A stretch of DNA of 41,539 bases from an uncultured Collinsella sp. (GTDB lineage: Bacteria; Actinomycetota; Coriobacteriia; Coriobacteriales; Coriobacteriaceae): NCBI GenBank assembly GCA_959028445.1, contig CAUFRY010000017.1, positions 1 through 41,539 of the forward strand, written 5' to 3'. Position numbers and translations under genes: made by a program. Below, piece after piece: positions 29,835 to 39,922 of the stretch. Positions within the stretch are counted from its first letter, which is position 1, and every line of letters begins with the position of its first letter. Below the pieces are notes generated by a model that saw only the letters and a program-made list of their open reading frames with translations, was not told the DNA's origin and searched no databases.

Positions 29835-31432
29835 TGTCCGAAACCCTCAATGCCCAGGATATCGCCAAGAAACTGCAGGAGCAGCTCACGAGCCTCTCCG
29901 CGACGGTCGATACGCATGAGGTTTCAACGGTCGACGAGGTAGGCGACGGCATCGCGCGCGTCTCCGGCCTCAAGAGCGCCATGGCAGGCGAGCTTCTGGA
30001 GTTCAAGAGCTCCGATACCGGTGAGACCGTCTTCGGCCTTGCCCAGAACCTTGACCGTGACGAGGTCGGCGCCGTTCTGTTTGGTGCCGTCGACTCCATC
30101 AAGGAAGGCGACGAGTGCCGCACCACTGGCCGCATTATGGATATCCCCGTGAGCCGTGCCATGCTCGGCCGCGTCGTCAATCCGCTCGGCCAGCCCATCG
30201 ACGGCCTGGGCGACATCGTCGCCACGCACCGTCGCCCCATCGAGTTCAAGGCTCCCGGCGTCATCGATCGTACCCCGGTGTGCGAGCCGGTTCAGACCGG
30301 TCTGCTCGCTATCGACTCCATGGTGCCTATTGGCCGCGGTCAGCGTGAGCTCATCATCGGCGACCGTAAGACCGGTAAGACCGCCATCGCCATCGACGCT
30401 ATCCTCAACCAGCGCGGCAAGGGCATGGTCTGCATCTATGTCGCCATCGGCCAGAAGGCCTCCACGGTTGCCAACATCCGTGAGACCCTCGCTCAGCACG
30501 GTGCGCTCGACTACACCATCATCGTTTCGGCCACTGCTGCCGATTCCGCCCCTATGCAGTACATCGCGCCTATGGCCGGTGCCGCTATTGGCGAGTTCTT
30601 CATGTACAACGGCGAGGACGGCAAGCCCGCCAGCGAGACCAACCCCGGCGGCCACGTGCTCGTCATCTACGACGACCTGTCCAAGCAGGCTGTGGCCTAC
30701 CGTCAGATGTCGCTGACGTTGCATCGTCCGCCCGGACGCGAGGCCTATCCTGGCGACATCTTCTACCTGCACTCTCGTCTGCTCGAGCGTGCCGTCAAGA
30801 TGTCCAAGAAGAACGGTTACGGCTCCATGACGGCACTGCCGATCATCGAGACCCAGGACGGCGACGTCTCGGCCTACATTCCGACCAACGTCATTTCCAT
30901 TACCGATGGTCAGATCTACCTGCAGTCCGAGCTCTTCTTCCAGGGTCAGCGCCCGGCAGTCGACGTGGGTATCTCCGTGTCCCGCGTCGGTGGCGATGCG
31001 CAGACCAAGGCCATGAAGCAGGTCGCCGGCAACCTCCGTCTGGACCTCGCTTCCTATCAGGAGCTCGCTGGCTTTACGCAGTTCGGCTCCGACCTCGACG
31101 AGGCTACTCAGAAGCAGCTGACCCACGGTGCTCGCATGACCGAGCTCCTGAAGCAGCCGCGTTACAAGCCGTTTGAGGTTGGCGAGCAGATCGTTACGCT
31201 GTTCGCTGGCAACGAGGGCTTCCTGGATGACCTGGAGATCGCCGACGTGCTGCCCTTCCGTGCCGAGCTCATCGAGTACATGGACAATGGCTTTGGTTCG
31301 CTGCTCGACAAGGTTCGCGCCAAGAAGATCGATGATGACACCAAGGCTGAGCTCTTGCGCGTCATCGGCGACTTCAAGCAGCAGTTCATGGCCAAGCACC
31401 ATTCGGATGTTTCTGGATCAGAGGAGAACTAA
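29834..31432 (+). CDS. atpA: ATP synthase F1 subunit alpha
   Basis: A 532-residue non-catalytic nucleotide-binding subunit. Its P-loop GDRKTGKT is at residues 176-183. The arginine finger region is seen in PAVDVGISVSRVGGDAQ. Length and order in the operon are normal. Confidence 0.99.
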   Translation: MSETLNAQDIAKKLQEQLTSLSATVDTHEVSTVDEVGDGIARVSGLKSAMAGELLEFKSSDTGETVFGLAQNLDRDEVGAVLFGAVDSIKEGDECRTTGRIMDIPVSRAMLGRVVNPLGQPIDGLGDIVATHRRPIEFKAPGVIDRTPVCEPVQTGLLAIDSMVPIGRGQRELIIGDRKTGKTAIAIDAILNQRGKGMVCIYVAIGQKASTVANIRETLAQHGALDYTIIVSATAADSAPMQYIAPMAGAAIGEFFMYNGEDGKPASETNPGGHVLVIYDDLSKQAVAYRQMSLTLHRPPGREAYPGDIFYLHSRLLERAVKMSKKNGYGSMTALPIIETQDGDVSAYIPTNVISITDGQIYLQSELFFQGQRPAVDVGISVSRVGGDAQTKAMKQVAGNLRLDLASYQELAGFTQFGSDLDEATQKQLTHGARMTELLKQPRYKPFEVGEQIVTLFAGNEGFLDDLEIADVLPFRAELIEYMDNGFGSLLDKVRAKKIDDDTKAELLRVIGDFKQQFMAKHHSDVSGSEEN

Positions 31433-31437
31433 GCCCC

Positions 31438-32345
31438 ATGGCCAACCTTCGCGACATTAAGAAGCGAATCTCCTCGGTTACCACGACCAAGCAGATCACG
31501 CGCACGATGGAGATGGTCTCTACGGCCAAGATCCGTCGTGCTCTCGATCGCTCCAAGCAGGCCGAGCCCTATAAGGAGGCGCTGACCGACGTCATGTTGA
31601 CGGTCGCCGGCGACGCCTCCTGTTCGGGCACCGATCCCATGCTGCAGAAGCATGAGAGCGTCAAGCATGGCCTGATTGTCGTTATTGCCTCGGACCGCGG
31701 CCTTGCCGGCGGTTTCAATACGACGGTGGAGCGCACGGCCGAAAAGCTCGCCGCTTCTTGGGCGAACGACGGCATCGAGTGCGAGATCATCGCGTGTGGG
31801 CGCAAACCGGCCACGTATTTCCGTGACCGCGAAAACGTCGTCATGCACTTTGAGGGCAACTCCTCTGAGCCCGATTTCAATCAGGCCCGCATGATCTCCT
31901 CTCATATCTGCGATGCGTATCGTGCCGGTGAGCTTGACCGTGTCGAGCTTGTCTACCACCACGCCAAGAACCGCGTGGATCAGGAGCTTCGCGTCGAGCA
32001 TCTGTTGCCGCTCGACCCCGAGATGATCGCTATGGCCCACGGTCCGCGTAAGAACGAGACCGACGCCCCTAAGCGCATCTCGTCCACGTTCGAGTTCGTG
32101 CCCTCTCCCGAGCATGTTCTCGGCAAGCTTGTGCCGTCTTATATCCTGACGGTCATCTACCAGGCCCTGATCGATTCGGCGGCTGCCGAGCAGGGTGCAC
32201 GCCGCAAGGCCATGCACTCCGCGACGGAAAACGCCACCGCGATCATCTCGACCCTTACCCGCACGTATAGTCGCGTGCGCCAGGCTTCGATCACGACCGA
32301 GATTAACGAGATCGTCGGCGGAGCCTCAGCATTGGAGGAACAGTA

Positions 32346-32346
<1 letters not shown>
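31438..32346 (+). CDS. atpG: ATP synthase F1 subunit gamma
   Basis: The 302-residue central shaft. Both long helices are recognisable: RDIKKRISSVTTTKQITRTM at the N-terminus and ENATAIISTLTRTYSRVRQA near the C-terminus, ending in the conserved TEINEIVGGASAL. The stop overlaps the atpD start by one base. Confidence 0.97.
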
Positions 32347-33800
<1,454 letters not shown>

Positions 33801-33803
33801 GTT

Positions 33804-34196
33804 ATGCGTATCCGCATCGTGTGCCCCGTGAGCTGCGCCTATGAGGGCGACGCTGCGTTCGTGTCCATTCCGTCCACGGATGGCGAGTTTGGCGTTCTGC
33901 CTGCTCACTCCAGCGAAATCTGCACGATCGACCGCGGTTACGTTCGCGTTTCCGATAAGGCCATGGGCACTGTCGACCACACGTTTGCCGTGGCCGGCGG
34001 CTATGCCCAGGTTGCGGACGATGTCGTGACCGTTCTCGCCGAGCGCGCTTGCGATTTGGCGACCGTCGATGCCGACAAGCTTAAAGCTGATATTCAAGGT
34101 TTTGAAGAGAAGCTGGGTAATTTGTCGGAGGATGATGCACGCCGCGCCTACCTCTATAATGAAATCGCATGGTGTAAGCTCAAGCTTGCCCAATAG
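33804..34196 (+). CDS. atpC: ATP synthase F1 subunit epsilon
   Basis: A 130-residue protein with an N-terminal beta sandwich (GEFGVLPAHSSEICTIDRGY, then FAVAGGYAQVADDVVTVLAE) and the two C-terminal helices that can inhibit the enzyme. It begins four bases after atpD and is the last gene before the operon terminator. Confidence 0.96.
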   Translation: MRIRIVCPVSCAYEGDAAFVSIPSTDGEFGVLPAHSSEICTIDRGYVRVSDKAMGTVDHTFAVAGGYAQVADDVVTVLAERACDLATVDADKLKADIQGFEEKLGNLSEDDARRAYLYNEIAWCKLKLAQ

Positions 34197-34232
34197 TCAA
34201 ACGATTTAGCGTTCGACCATTTGCGAACACAT

Positions 34233-34271
34233 CATGCCCGGGATGGCCCAGCCATCCCGGGCATGCTTTTT
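34233..34271 (+). terminator. Strong intrinsic terminator of the atp operon
   Basis: A perfect 15-bp stem (34233-34247 with 34251-34265), a three-base loop CCA and a CTTTTT tail. The stem ends ~20 bases before the TTG start of murA. Confidence 0.9.
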
Positions 34272-34284
34272 GAAAGGGTAGACC

Positions 34285-35568
34285 TTGGATATTATCCGCG
34301 TTGAGGGTGGCCACGCCATCGGAGGCTCCGTGCCCGTTTCGGGTGCCAAGAACTCCGCACTCAAACTCATGGCGGCAACGCTTCTGGCGCCGGGCAAGAC
34401 GACGCTGCAGAACGTGCCCGATATTTCCGATGTCCACGTGATGGGCAAGGTGCTCAAGGGCATGGGCGCTACGATCGATGTTCTCGACGAGCACACGCTC
34501 GAGATTGATACCTCTCAGGTCGATTCTTGGGAGGCCCCCTACGAGCTCGTTGCCAAGATGCGTGCTTCCACAGCCGTGATGGGACCCCTGCTGGGTCGCT
34601 TCCATCGCGCCAAGATCGCCATGCCGGGCGGCTGCAACCTGGGTGCTCGCAAGATCGATATGCACATTCTTGGTCTTGAGGCCCTGGGCGTTGAGTTCGA
34701 TACCGCCCACGGCTACATCAACGCTAATGCGCCCCAAGGTCTGCGCGGTACCACCGTCACGCTCGAGTTCGCCAGCGTCGGTGCGACCGAGAACCTCATC
34801 ATGGCATCCGTGCGCGCGCAGGGCACCACGGTTATCGACAATGCCGCCCGCGAGCCCGAGATCGTCGATCTCGCCAACATGCTCAACGAGATGGGCGCCA
34901 AGATTGTCGGCGCGGGTACGCCCGTCGTGACCATCGAGGGCGTGGAAGAGCTGCATCCCGTTACCCATCGCGTGGTGGGCGACCGCATCGAGGCCGGTAC
35001 CTTTATCGTTGCCGGTGCGTTGATGGCCGACGATCGCGGTGTCGATGTCACGGGCTTTTGCCCCATTCACTTGGGCATGGTGCTCAAGAAGATGGAGCTC
35101 ATGGGTATCGACTGCGAGCGCGTCGAGGATGGCGTCCATGTAAACCGTGCCGAGCGTATCAAGCCGGTCGACATCCAGACGCTTCCGTTCCCCGGCTTCC
35201 CGACGGACATGCAGGCGCAGATTATGGTGCTCTCCGCCCTTGCCGACGGCAGTTCCGTTATTACCGAGAACATCTTCGAGAATCGCTTTATGTTTGCCTC
35301 TGAGCTGGTGCGCATGGGTGCCGACATTCGTATCGAGAGCCATCATGCCATGATTCATGGCGTCAAGGGCTTCTCGGGTGCACAGGTTACCTCGCCCGAT
35401 CTGCGTGGCGGAGCGGCCCTCGTCGTAGCGGGCTTGATCGCCGACGGGACGACCGAGGTTTCGGCCATCCATCACATCAAGCGCGGCTACGAGCAGTTTG
35501 TCGAAAAGCTGCAGGCGCTCGGCGCGCATGTCGAGCATGCTTCCGTCCCCGATCCCGTCATCTACTAA
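34285..35568 (+). CDS. murA: UDP-N-acetylglucosamine 1-carboxyvinyltransferase
   Basis: A 427-residue enzyme for the first committed step of peptidoglycan synthesis, transferring enolpyruvate from PEP to UDP-GlcNAc. The N-terminal GGSVPVSGAKNSALKLMAA and the active-site loop MPGGCNLGARKID with Cys117 are intact; the cysteine is the one alkylated by fosfomycin in the family. Translation starts at TTG 34285 after GAAAGGG. It lies directly after the atp terminator. No promoter is evident between the two, so it may depend on readthrough or on a promoter hidden in the terminator region. Confidence 0.97.
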   Translation: MDIIRVEGGHAIGGSVPVSGAKNSALKLMAATLLAPGKTTLQNVPDISDVHVMGKVLKGMGATIDVLDEHTLEIDTSQVDSWEAPYELVAKMRASTAVMGPLLGRFHRAKIAMPGGCNLGARKIDMHILGLEALGVEFDTAHGYINANAPQGLRGTTVTLEFASVGATENLIMASVRAQGTTVIDNAAREPEIVDLANMLNEMGAKIVGAGTPVVTIEGVEELHPVTHRVVGDRIEAGTFIVAGALMADDRGVDVTGFCPIHLGMVLKKMELMGIDCERVEDGVHVNRAERIKPVDIQTLPFPGFPTDMQAQIMVLSALADGSSVITENIFENRFMFASELVRMGADIRIESHHAMIHGVKGFSGAQVTSPDLRGGAALVVAGLIADGTTEVSAIHHIKRGYEQFVEKLQALGAHVEHASVPDPVIY

Positions 35569-35580
35569 TACAGGTTGCCT

Positions 35581-36816
35581 ATGTTTAATAAAAAGCCCCT
35601 CGCGGATACCACCGCCCGAAGACCCTCAACTGGTGCGCAGGCCAAGATCTACAGTCGCGATAACGTGGCTCGCTATTCCGAGCGCGCTCGTCAACGTCGT
35701 CGTAGCCACACGATTCGTCACGTCGCGCTCATTGTCGTGCTTGGTGTGCTGCTGAGTGCCACTACCGCTGCCGGCCTGTGGTTTGCTACCATTATGGGCA
35801 AGCTCGGCGATTCTAATGTCATTACCGATAATCTGCGTCGGGTTCTGGTTGACACCGATGAGGCAAAGGATCCGTTCTACGTGCTGCTTCTTGGCACCGA
35901 CGGCCGTCCGGGCGAGGATACGTATCGTGCCGACTCGATTATCCTGGCACGCATCGACCCCACGCAAAAGCAGGCGACGCTCATTTCCGTTCCGCGCGAC
36001 ACCAAGGTCGAGTACAAGGGCGAGACCATGAAGATCAACGCCTGCCATACCGTTGGCGGCGCCGAGGCCATGGTCGAGGCGGTCAACGAGCTGTGCGGTG
36101 TTCAGATTTCCCACTATGCCGAGGTCAGCTTCGACGGTATGCAGGCGCTGATTGATTCGGTTGGCGGTATCGACATTAACGCAACCGATGATGTTGACGA
36201 CCCCGAGCACCTGGATATTAAGATTACCGCTGGCCAGCAGCATATGGACGGTGCCACCGCCCTTACCTATGCCCGCTGCCGCTACACCTATGCCGACGGC
36301 GATTACACGCGCATGCGCCACCAGCGTCAGGTGCTTGGCGCCCTTGCCAACCAGATTCTCAATAACTTCGATGTCACGAAGATTTTTGGCCTGGTTAATT
36401 CGCTGTCCGATATGCTCGTAACCGATATGAGCGTTCAGGATATCGTGGCTACGGTCAACGCCATGCGCGGTATGGATGTCGACGGTATCTACTCGGCCAA
36501 CCTGCCCTCGTACGCCGACGACAGCACCATGATCGACGGTGTGAGCTACGTCTTTGTCTACGAGGACGAGCTCAAGGAAATGATGGAGCGCGTCGATGCC
36601 GGCAAGGATCCCAAGGGTCCCAACACCATGGGTCTTTCCGACGGTTCCAGTTCTACGATCGGCGACCTGAACAACAACACGTCTGACGACTACGCAAACG
36701 GTACCGCAACTTCATCGGTCAGCTCTGACGATTCCGATGACTCAGGCGATTCGAGCGATTCGGACTACTACGAAGAGCCCACCGGCGACGGTAACGGCTA
36801 CGAGGCCAACTACTAA
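35581..36816 (+). CDS. LytR-CpsA-Psr (LCP) family cell-wall ligase
   Basis: A 411-residue membrane-anchored protein that attaches glycopolymers such as teichoic acid or capsule to peptidoglycan. A basic cytoplasmic start (RARQRRRSHTIRH) is followed by one hydrophobic helix (VALIVVLGVLLSATTAAGLW). The LCP domain runs from about residue 90 to 270, with GTDGRPGEDTYRADSIILA, ISVPRDTKVEYKG and DSVGGIDINA as its signatures. The last ~55 residues are a low-complexity S/D/T/N-rich acidic tail with EYD-type ends (DDSDDSGDSSDSDYYEEPTG). ATG 35581 is 12 bases after the murA stop. Confidence 0.92.
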   Translation: MFNKKPLADTTARRPSTGAQAKIYSRDNVARYSERARQRRRSHTIRHVALIVVLGVLLSATTAAGLWFATIMGKLGDSNVITDNLRRVLVDTDEAKDPFYVLLLGTDGRPGEDTYRADSIILARIDPTQKQATLISVPRDTKVEYKGETMKINACHTVGGAEAMVEAVNELCGVQISHYAEVSFDGMQALIDSVGGIDINATDDVDDPEHLDIKITAGQQHMDGATALTYARCRYTYADGDYTRMRHQRQVLGALANQILNNFDVTKIFGLVNSLSDMLVTDMSVQDIVATVNAMRGMDVDGIYSANLPSYADDSTMIDGVSYVFVYEDELKEMMERVDAGKDPKGPNTMGLSDGSSSTIGDLNNNTSDDYANGTATSSVSSDDSDDSGDSSDSDYYEEPTGDGNGYEANY

Positions 36817-36987
36817 GTTACGGCGTTTTACCAAACGCCGTAACGGCTCGACGCTGCGCGCCGCCCAAGGCGACAATTTGTCATTCAAAAGGCAGGGCAT
36901 GACCAGAAGGTCAATGCCCTGCCTTTTTCATGCCAACTTGTTCGCCTTGGACGTCGCTCGCTGACGTTGGCTCAACCTGCGGTGCTG
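36817..36987 (+). ncRNA. Structured intergenic element, copy B
   Basis: It begins immediately after the LCP stop codon. Hairpin 1 is a perfect GTTACGGCGTTT-TACC-AAACGCCGTAAC (36817-36844). The shared block CGACGCTGCGCG is at 36849-36860. The outer helix pairs 36865-36876 with 36938-36950. Hairpin 2 (36891-36923) has the same GACC-AGAA-GGTC tip and bulged A as copy A, and a TTTTT tail that makes it a good terminator for the LCP gene. The blocks GCTCGCTG and ACCTGCGG near the 3' end are also shared. Confidence 0.6.
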
Positions 36988-37005
36988 ACTACTCCCCTTG
37001 CACCA

Positions 37006-37045
37006 AAAACCGCCCCGTTCTCGGTTTTGAGGACGGGGCGGTTTT
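37006..37045. terminator. Bidirectional terminator between the LCP gene and pepT
   Basis: AAAACCGCCCCGT (37006-37018) pairs perfectly with ACGGGGCGGTTTT (37033-37045). The A- and T-rich ends allow it to work for both convergent genes. Confidence 0.85.
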
Positions 37046-37069
37046 GCTTACCTAGATTGTTCGAGTTCC

Positions 37070-38317
37070 CTATGCAAAGCGGGCGACGAGCTCCTGGAGC
37101 ACGTCGGTCATCTTGACGAGCGAACTGACCGGGACGAACTCGTTGACGCCGTGGTAGCAATAGCCGCCGGTGGAAAGGTTGGGGCAGGGCAGACCGCGGA
37201 ACGACAGCTGGGCGCCGTCGGTGCCGCCACGAATTGGCAGCACTTGGGGCTCAACGCCGCAGGCAAGGTAGGCTTCCTTGGCAACATCAATAAGCTCGGG
37301 ATAGTCACGAACGATCTCGGCCATATTTCGATACTGCTGCTTAATCTCGACCGTCACGCGCTCCTCACCCAGACGCTGGTTGAGCATCGAGGCAGCGGCA
37401 TCAATAAGGTCGAGTTTCTGCTGGAACTTGGCGGCGTCATGGTCGCGGACGATATAGCGCGCTGTGGCGTGATCGACGGTCGCAGATACACCCTCAAGGT
37501 GATAAAAGCCCTCGTAGCCTTCCGTATACTCCGGGCGCTGTACGTAGGGGAGCAACGCGTTGAAGTCGCAGAACAGATTGCCTGCGTTGACCATACGGCC
37601 CTTAGCGTCGCCCGGGTGGATGGACTGGCCCTCAAAGCAGACGGTCGCCTCGGCGGCGTTAAAGCATTCCCACTCCAGTTCGCCGATGGGGCCGCCGTCG
37701 ACCGTGTAGGCGTACTTGCAGCCAAAGGTATCGATATCCAACAGCTCGGCTCCGTGGCCGATCTCCTCGTCAGGGCAGAAGCAAATGCCGAGTGCGGGAT
37801 GGGGCAGAGAAGGGTCCTGAGCGATACGCGCGACAAGCGACATGATCTCGGCGACGCCTGCCTTGTCGTCCGCGCCCAGCAGCGTGGTGCCATCGCTGCA
37901 GACCAGGTCCTCACCTGCGAGGTCGTTCAGGGCGGGAAGCTTGGCGGTACTCATGGCAACGGGCTTACCGTCAACCGTGCCGCAGACCAGGTCGCCGCCT
38001 TCGTAGTGTACGATGTGCGGTTTCACACCGGCACCCGGTGCAACTTCGGTGGTGTCGAGATGGGCGATCAGGCCCAGGGCGGGCTTGTCCTCAGCGCCCG
38101 CACTTGCGGGGATATGCGCGCAGACATAGGCGTGCTCGGTCACGTGGGCATCTTCCGCACCAAGCTCGCGCAGCTCTTCAGCCAGCACGTTGGCAAGGTC
38201 AAACTGAACGGCGCTCGAGGGTACCTGGTCGCAGTTTGCATCCTCGGACTGCGTGTTGATCTGGACGTAGCGCAAAAAGCGCTCGAGGACATCGGGGTTC
38301 GTGGTGGTGTTTTCCAT
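37070..38317 (-). CDS. pepT: Peptidase T (tripeptide aminopeptidase)
   Basis: A 415-residue zinc aminopeptidase of family M20B, releasing the N-terminal residue from tripeptides. Metal-site motifs are IAHLDTTEVAPG, GADDKAGVAEI and FCPDEEIGHGAE; the domain joint VDGGPIGELEWE and the C-terminal GGTDGAQLSFRGLPCPN with GYCYHG are all present. I choose the ATG at 38317 because GGAG precedes it at good spacing and the protein then has the normal length; the frame continues to 38413. It is divergent from the regulator at 38438. Confidence 0.96.
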   Translation of the reverse strand: MENTTTNPDVLERFLRYVQINTQSEDANCDQVPSSAVQFDLANVLAEELRELGAEDAHVTEHAYVCAHIPASAGAEDKPALGLIAHLDTTEVAPGAGVKPHIVHYEGGDLVCGTVDGKPVAMSTAKLPALNDLAGEDLVCSDGTTLLGADDKAGVAEIMSLVARIAQDPSLPHPALGICFCPDEEIGHGAELLDIDTFGCKYAYTVDGGPIGELEWECFNAAEATVCFEGQSIHPGDAKGRMVNAGNLFCDFNALLPYVQRPEYTEGYEGFYHLEGVSATVDHATARYIVRDHDAAKFQQKLDLIDAAASMLNQRLGEERVTVEIKQQYRNMAEIVRDYPELIDVAKEAYLACGVEPQVLPIRGGTDGAQLSFRGLPCPNLSTGGYCYHGVNEFVPVSSLVKMTDVLQELVARFA

Positions 38318-38437
38318 AAAGACCGCTCCAATCTTGGTCGTCGTGTGCAACAAGAACTCTAGCACGGTATGCCACGGCATACCGCGACGCTTGGATGGGG
38401 TAGAATCAGCCATTGAATGCAGAAGGGACGGAAGATC

Positions 38438-38860
38438 ATGGATACGACAAATAGCTCGCGCGAACTACATCTGACGGTGGCGAACGAAGACTACTTGGAG
38501 TGCATGGTTCGCATTGAAAGCGAAGAGGGGGAAACCAACGGCGTTCGATCGGTCGACATCGCGCAGCGCCTTGGCGTCTCCAAGGCATCGGTCAATAAAG
38601 CGGTTTCGGCTCTCAAGGCATCCGAGCTTGTCGAGCAATCGCACTACGGCAAGGTGATCCTGACCGATCGCGGCCGCGAGGTTGGCACGGCTATCTGGTA
38701 CCGTCATCGCCTCATCCGCACGTTTTTGGTTCAGGAGCTCGGTGTCGAATTTGAGCGAGCCGATTCCGAGGCCTGCATGATGGAGCATGCGCTATCCGAG
38801 GACACGATGAGCCGCTGGCTCGCCTATCTCGAAAAGCAGGGAATCAGCGTCGAGGAATAG
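38438..38860 (+). CDS. DtxR/MntR-like metal-dependent transcriptional regulator
   Basis: A 140-residue protein. The winged helix-turn-helix spans about residues 10-70 (VANEDYLECMVRIESEEG, then SVDIAQRLGVSKASVNKAV and LTDRGREVG). The dimerisation part follows with candidate metal ligands in HRLIRTFLVQELG and DSEACMMEHALSE. It lacks the SH3-like third domain, so it is MntR-sized. Members bind Mn2+ or Fe2+ and repress metal uptake genes; the targets are not evident here. It is divergent from pepT and 10 bases upstream of the methyltransferase gene. Confidence 0.9.
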   Translation: MDTTNSSRELHLTVANEDYLECMVRIESEEGETNGVRSVDIAQRLGVSKASVNKAVSALKASELVEQSHYGKVILTDRGREVGTAIWYRHRLIRTFLVQELGVEFERADSEACMMEHALSEDTMSRWLAYLEKQGISVEE

Positions 38861-38870
38861 CGGGATATAT

Positions 38871-39764
38871 ATGGATACGAGTTATTACAACCGCTTTGGT
38901 GCCGAGGAACTTACGCGCCGCTTGTCGAGCGAGACCTTGTTGGCGCAGGGCCCCATGGGCAGTGTTTTGTTGAGTGAGTACGATGCCGCCGACATTCCAC
39001 CGGCGTTTTGGAATCTGGCAGAGCCGCAGACCGTTTCTCGTATCCATCGCTTGTATGTCGCCGCCGGCGCGCAGGTGCTCATTACCAATACCTTTCAGGC
39101 ATCGAGCTATGCCCTCAAGCACGACCAGATTGCGCCGTCCGTGGCGGAGGTCAATCGCGGGGCCATCGACGATGCCCGCCAGGCGCACCCTCAGCTACTG
39201 CTGGGCTCGATGGGCCCGATCGGTATTGAGTGGTTTGCCGAGGACTCTGTCGAGTATCGTGAAATCCGCGGCATTGCGCGCGAACAGGCGCACGCCTTGC
39301 TCAATGCTGGTGTTGACGGTCTGCTGATCGAGACGGTGACGTCTATCCGTAATCTGCAGCCCATGCTTGCCGGCGCCCGAGATGCCGCCGACGGCATGCC
39401 TGTTCTGGTGAGTTTTGTCGTTGACGATAAAGGTGACCTGCTGGGCGATGGCCTCAACATCGAGGCAGCCGTTTTGTACGCCGAAAAACACGGCGCAAAC
39501 TCGGTTGGTGTTAATTGCTGTTCGCTTGCGGCCGCGAATGCGGCGGTGCCCAGGATGGTTGCATCGGCGACTACTCCCGTTACGGTGCGTCCCAACGTAG
39601 GCGATCCGGTCCAGACTCAGGATGGCCCCGTATGGCACGAGAATCCCGAAGCTTTCGCGCGCGCATGCATCGAATGGAGACATGCCGGCGCCGCAATGGT
39701 GGGCAGTTGCTGTGGAACCACGGCAATCACTACGGCAGCGATGGCCGAGGCGCTCGATATATAA
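38871..39764 (+). CDS. Homocysteine S-methyltransferase family protein
   Basis: A 297-residue TIM-barrel enzyme of the MetH N-terminal/MmuM family, which moves a methyl group to homocysteine to make methionine. The start has the QGPMGSVLL motif (normally DGAMGT/DGGMGT). The zinc-binding cysteines are in VGVNCCS and in GSCCGTT near the C-terminus. It stands alone, without the folate, cobalamin or activation domains of MetH, so the methyl donor could be S-methylmethionine, a methylated corrinoid partner or another compound. It follows the metal regulator with weak ribosome-binding site, suggesting coupling to it. Confidence 0.88.
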   Translation: MDTSYYNRFGAEELTRRLSSETLLAQGPMGSVLLSEYDAADIPPAFWNLAEPQTVSRIHRLYVAAGAQVLITNTFQASSYALKHDQIAPSVAEVNRGAIDDARQAHPQLLLGSMGPIGIEWFAEDSVEYREIRGIAREQAHALLNAGVDGLLIETVTSIRNLQPMLAGARDAADGMPVLVSFVVDDKGDLLGDGLNIEAAVLYAEKHGANSVGVNCCSLAAANAAVPRMVASATTPVTVRPNVGDPVQTQDGPVWHENPEAFARACIEWRHAGAAMVGSCCGTTAITTAAMAEALDI

Positions 39765-39770
39765 AGGGCA

Positions 39771-39798
39771 AAACCGCTCCATACGGGGCGGTTTTTTT
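39771..39798 (+). terminator. Intrinsic terminator
   Basis: AAACCGCTCC (39771-39780) pairs with GGGGCGGTTT (39785-39794), one G-T pair, loop ATAC, and the tail carries seven T. Confidence 0.85.
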
Positions 39799-39922
39799 AT
39801 TGCTTGCATGTCCTCGGCAGCATTTGCCCAAATGGTGAATGCTGGTGCCGGCAGGTTGCTGAGTGCGTGTTGCGGGTATACCTCACGCGTACCATGATCC
39901 AAACACTGTGAGGTGTCTGCGC

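Noticed and set aside
37151..38362. 403-codon plus-strand frame
   Set aside because: It is antisense to pepT, whose metal-binding motifs are all present on the minus strand.
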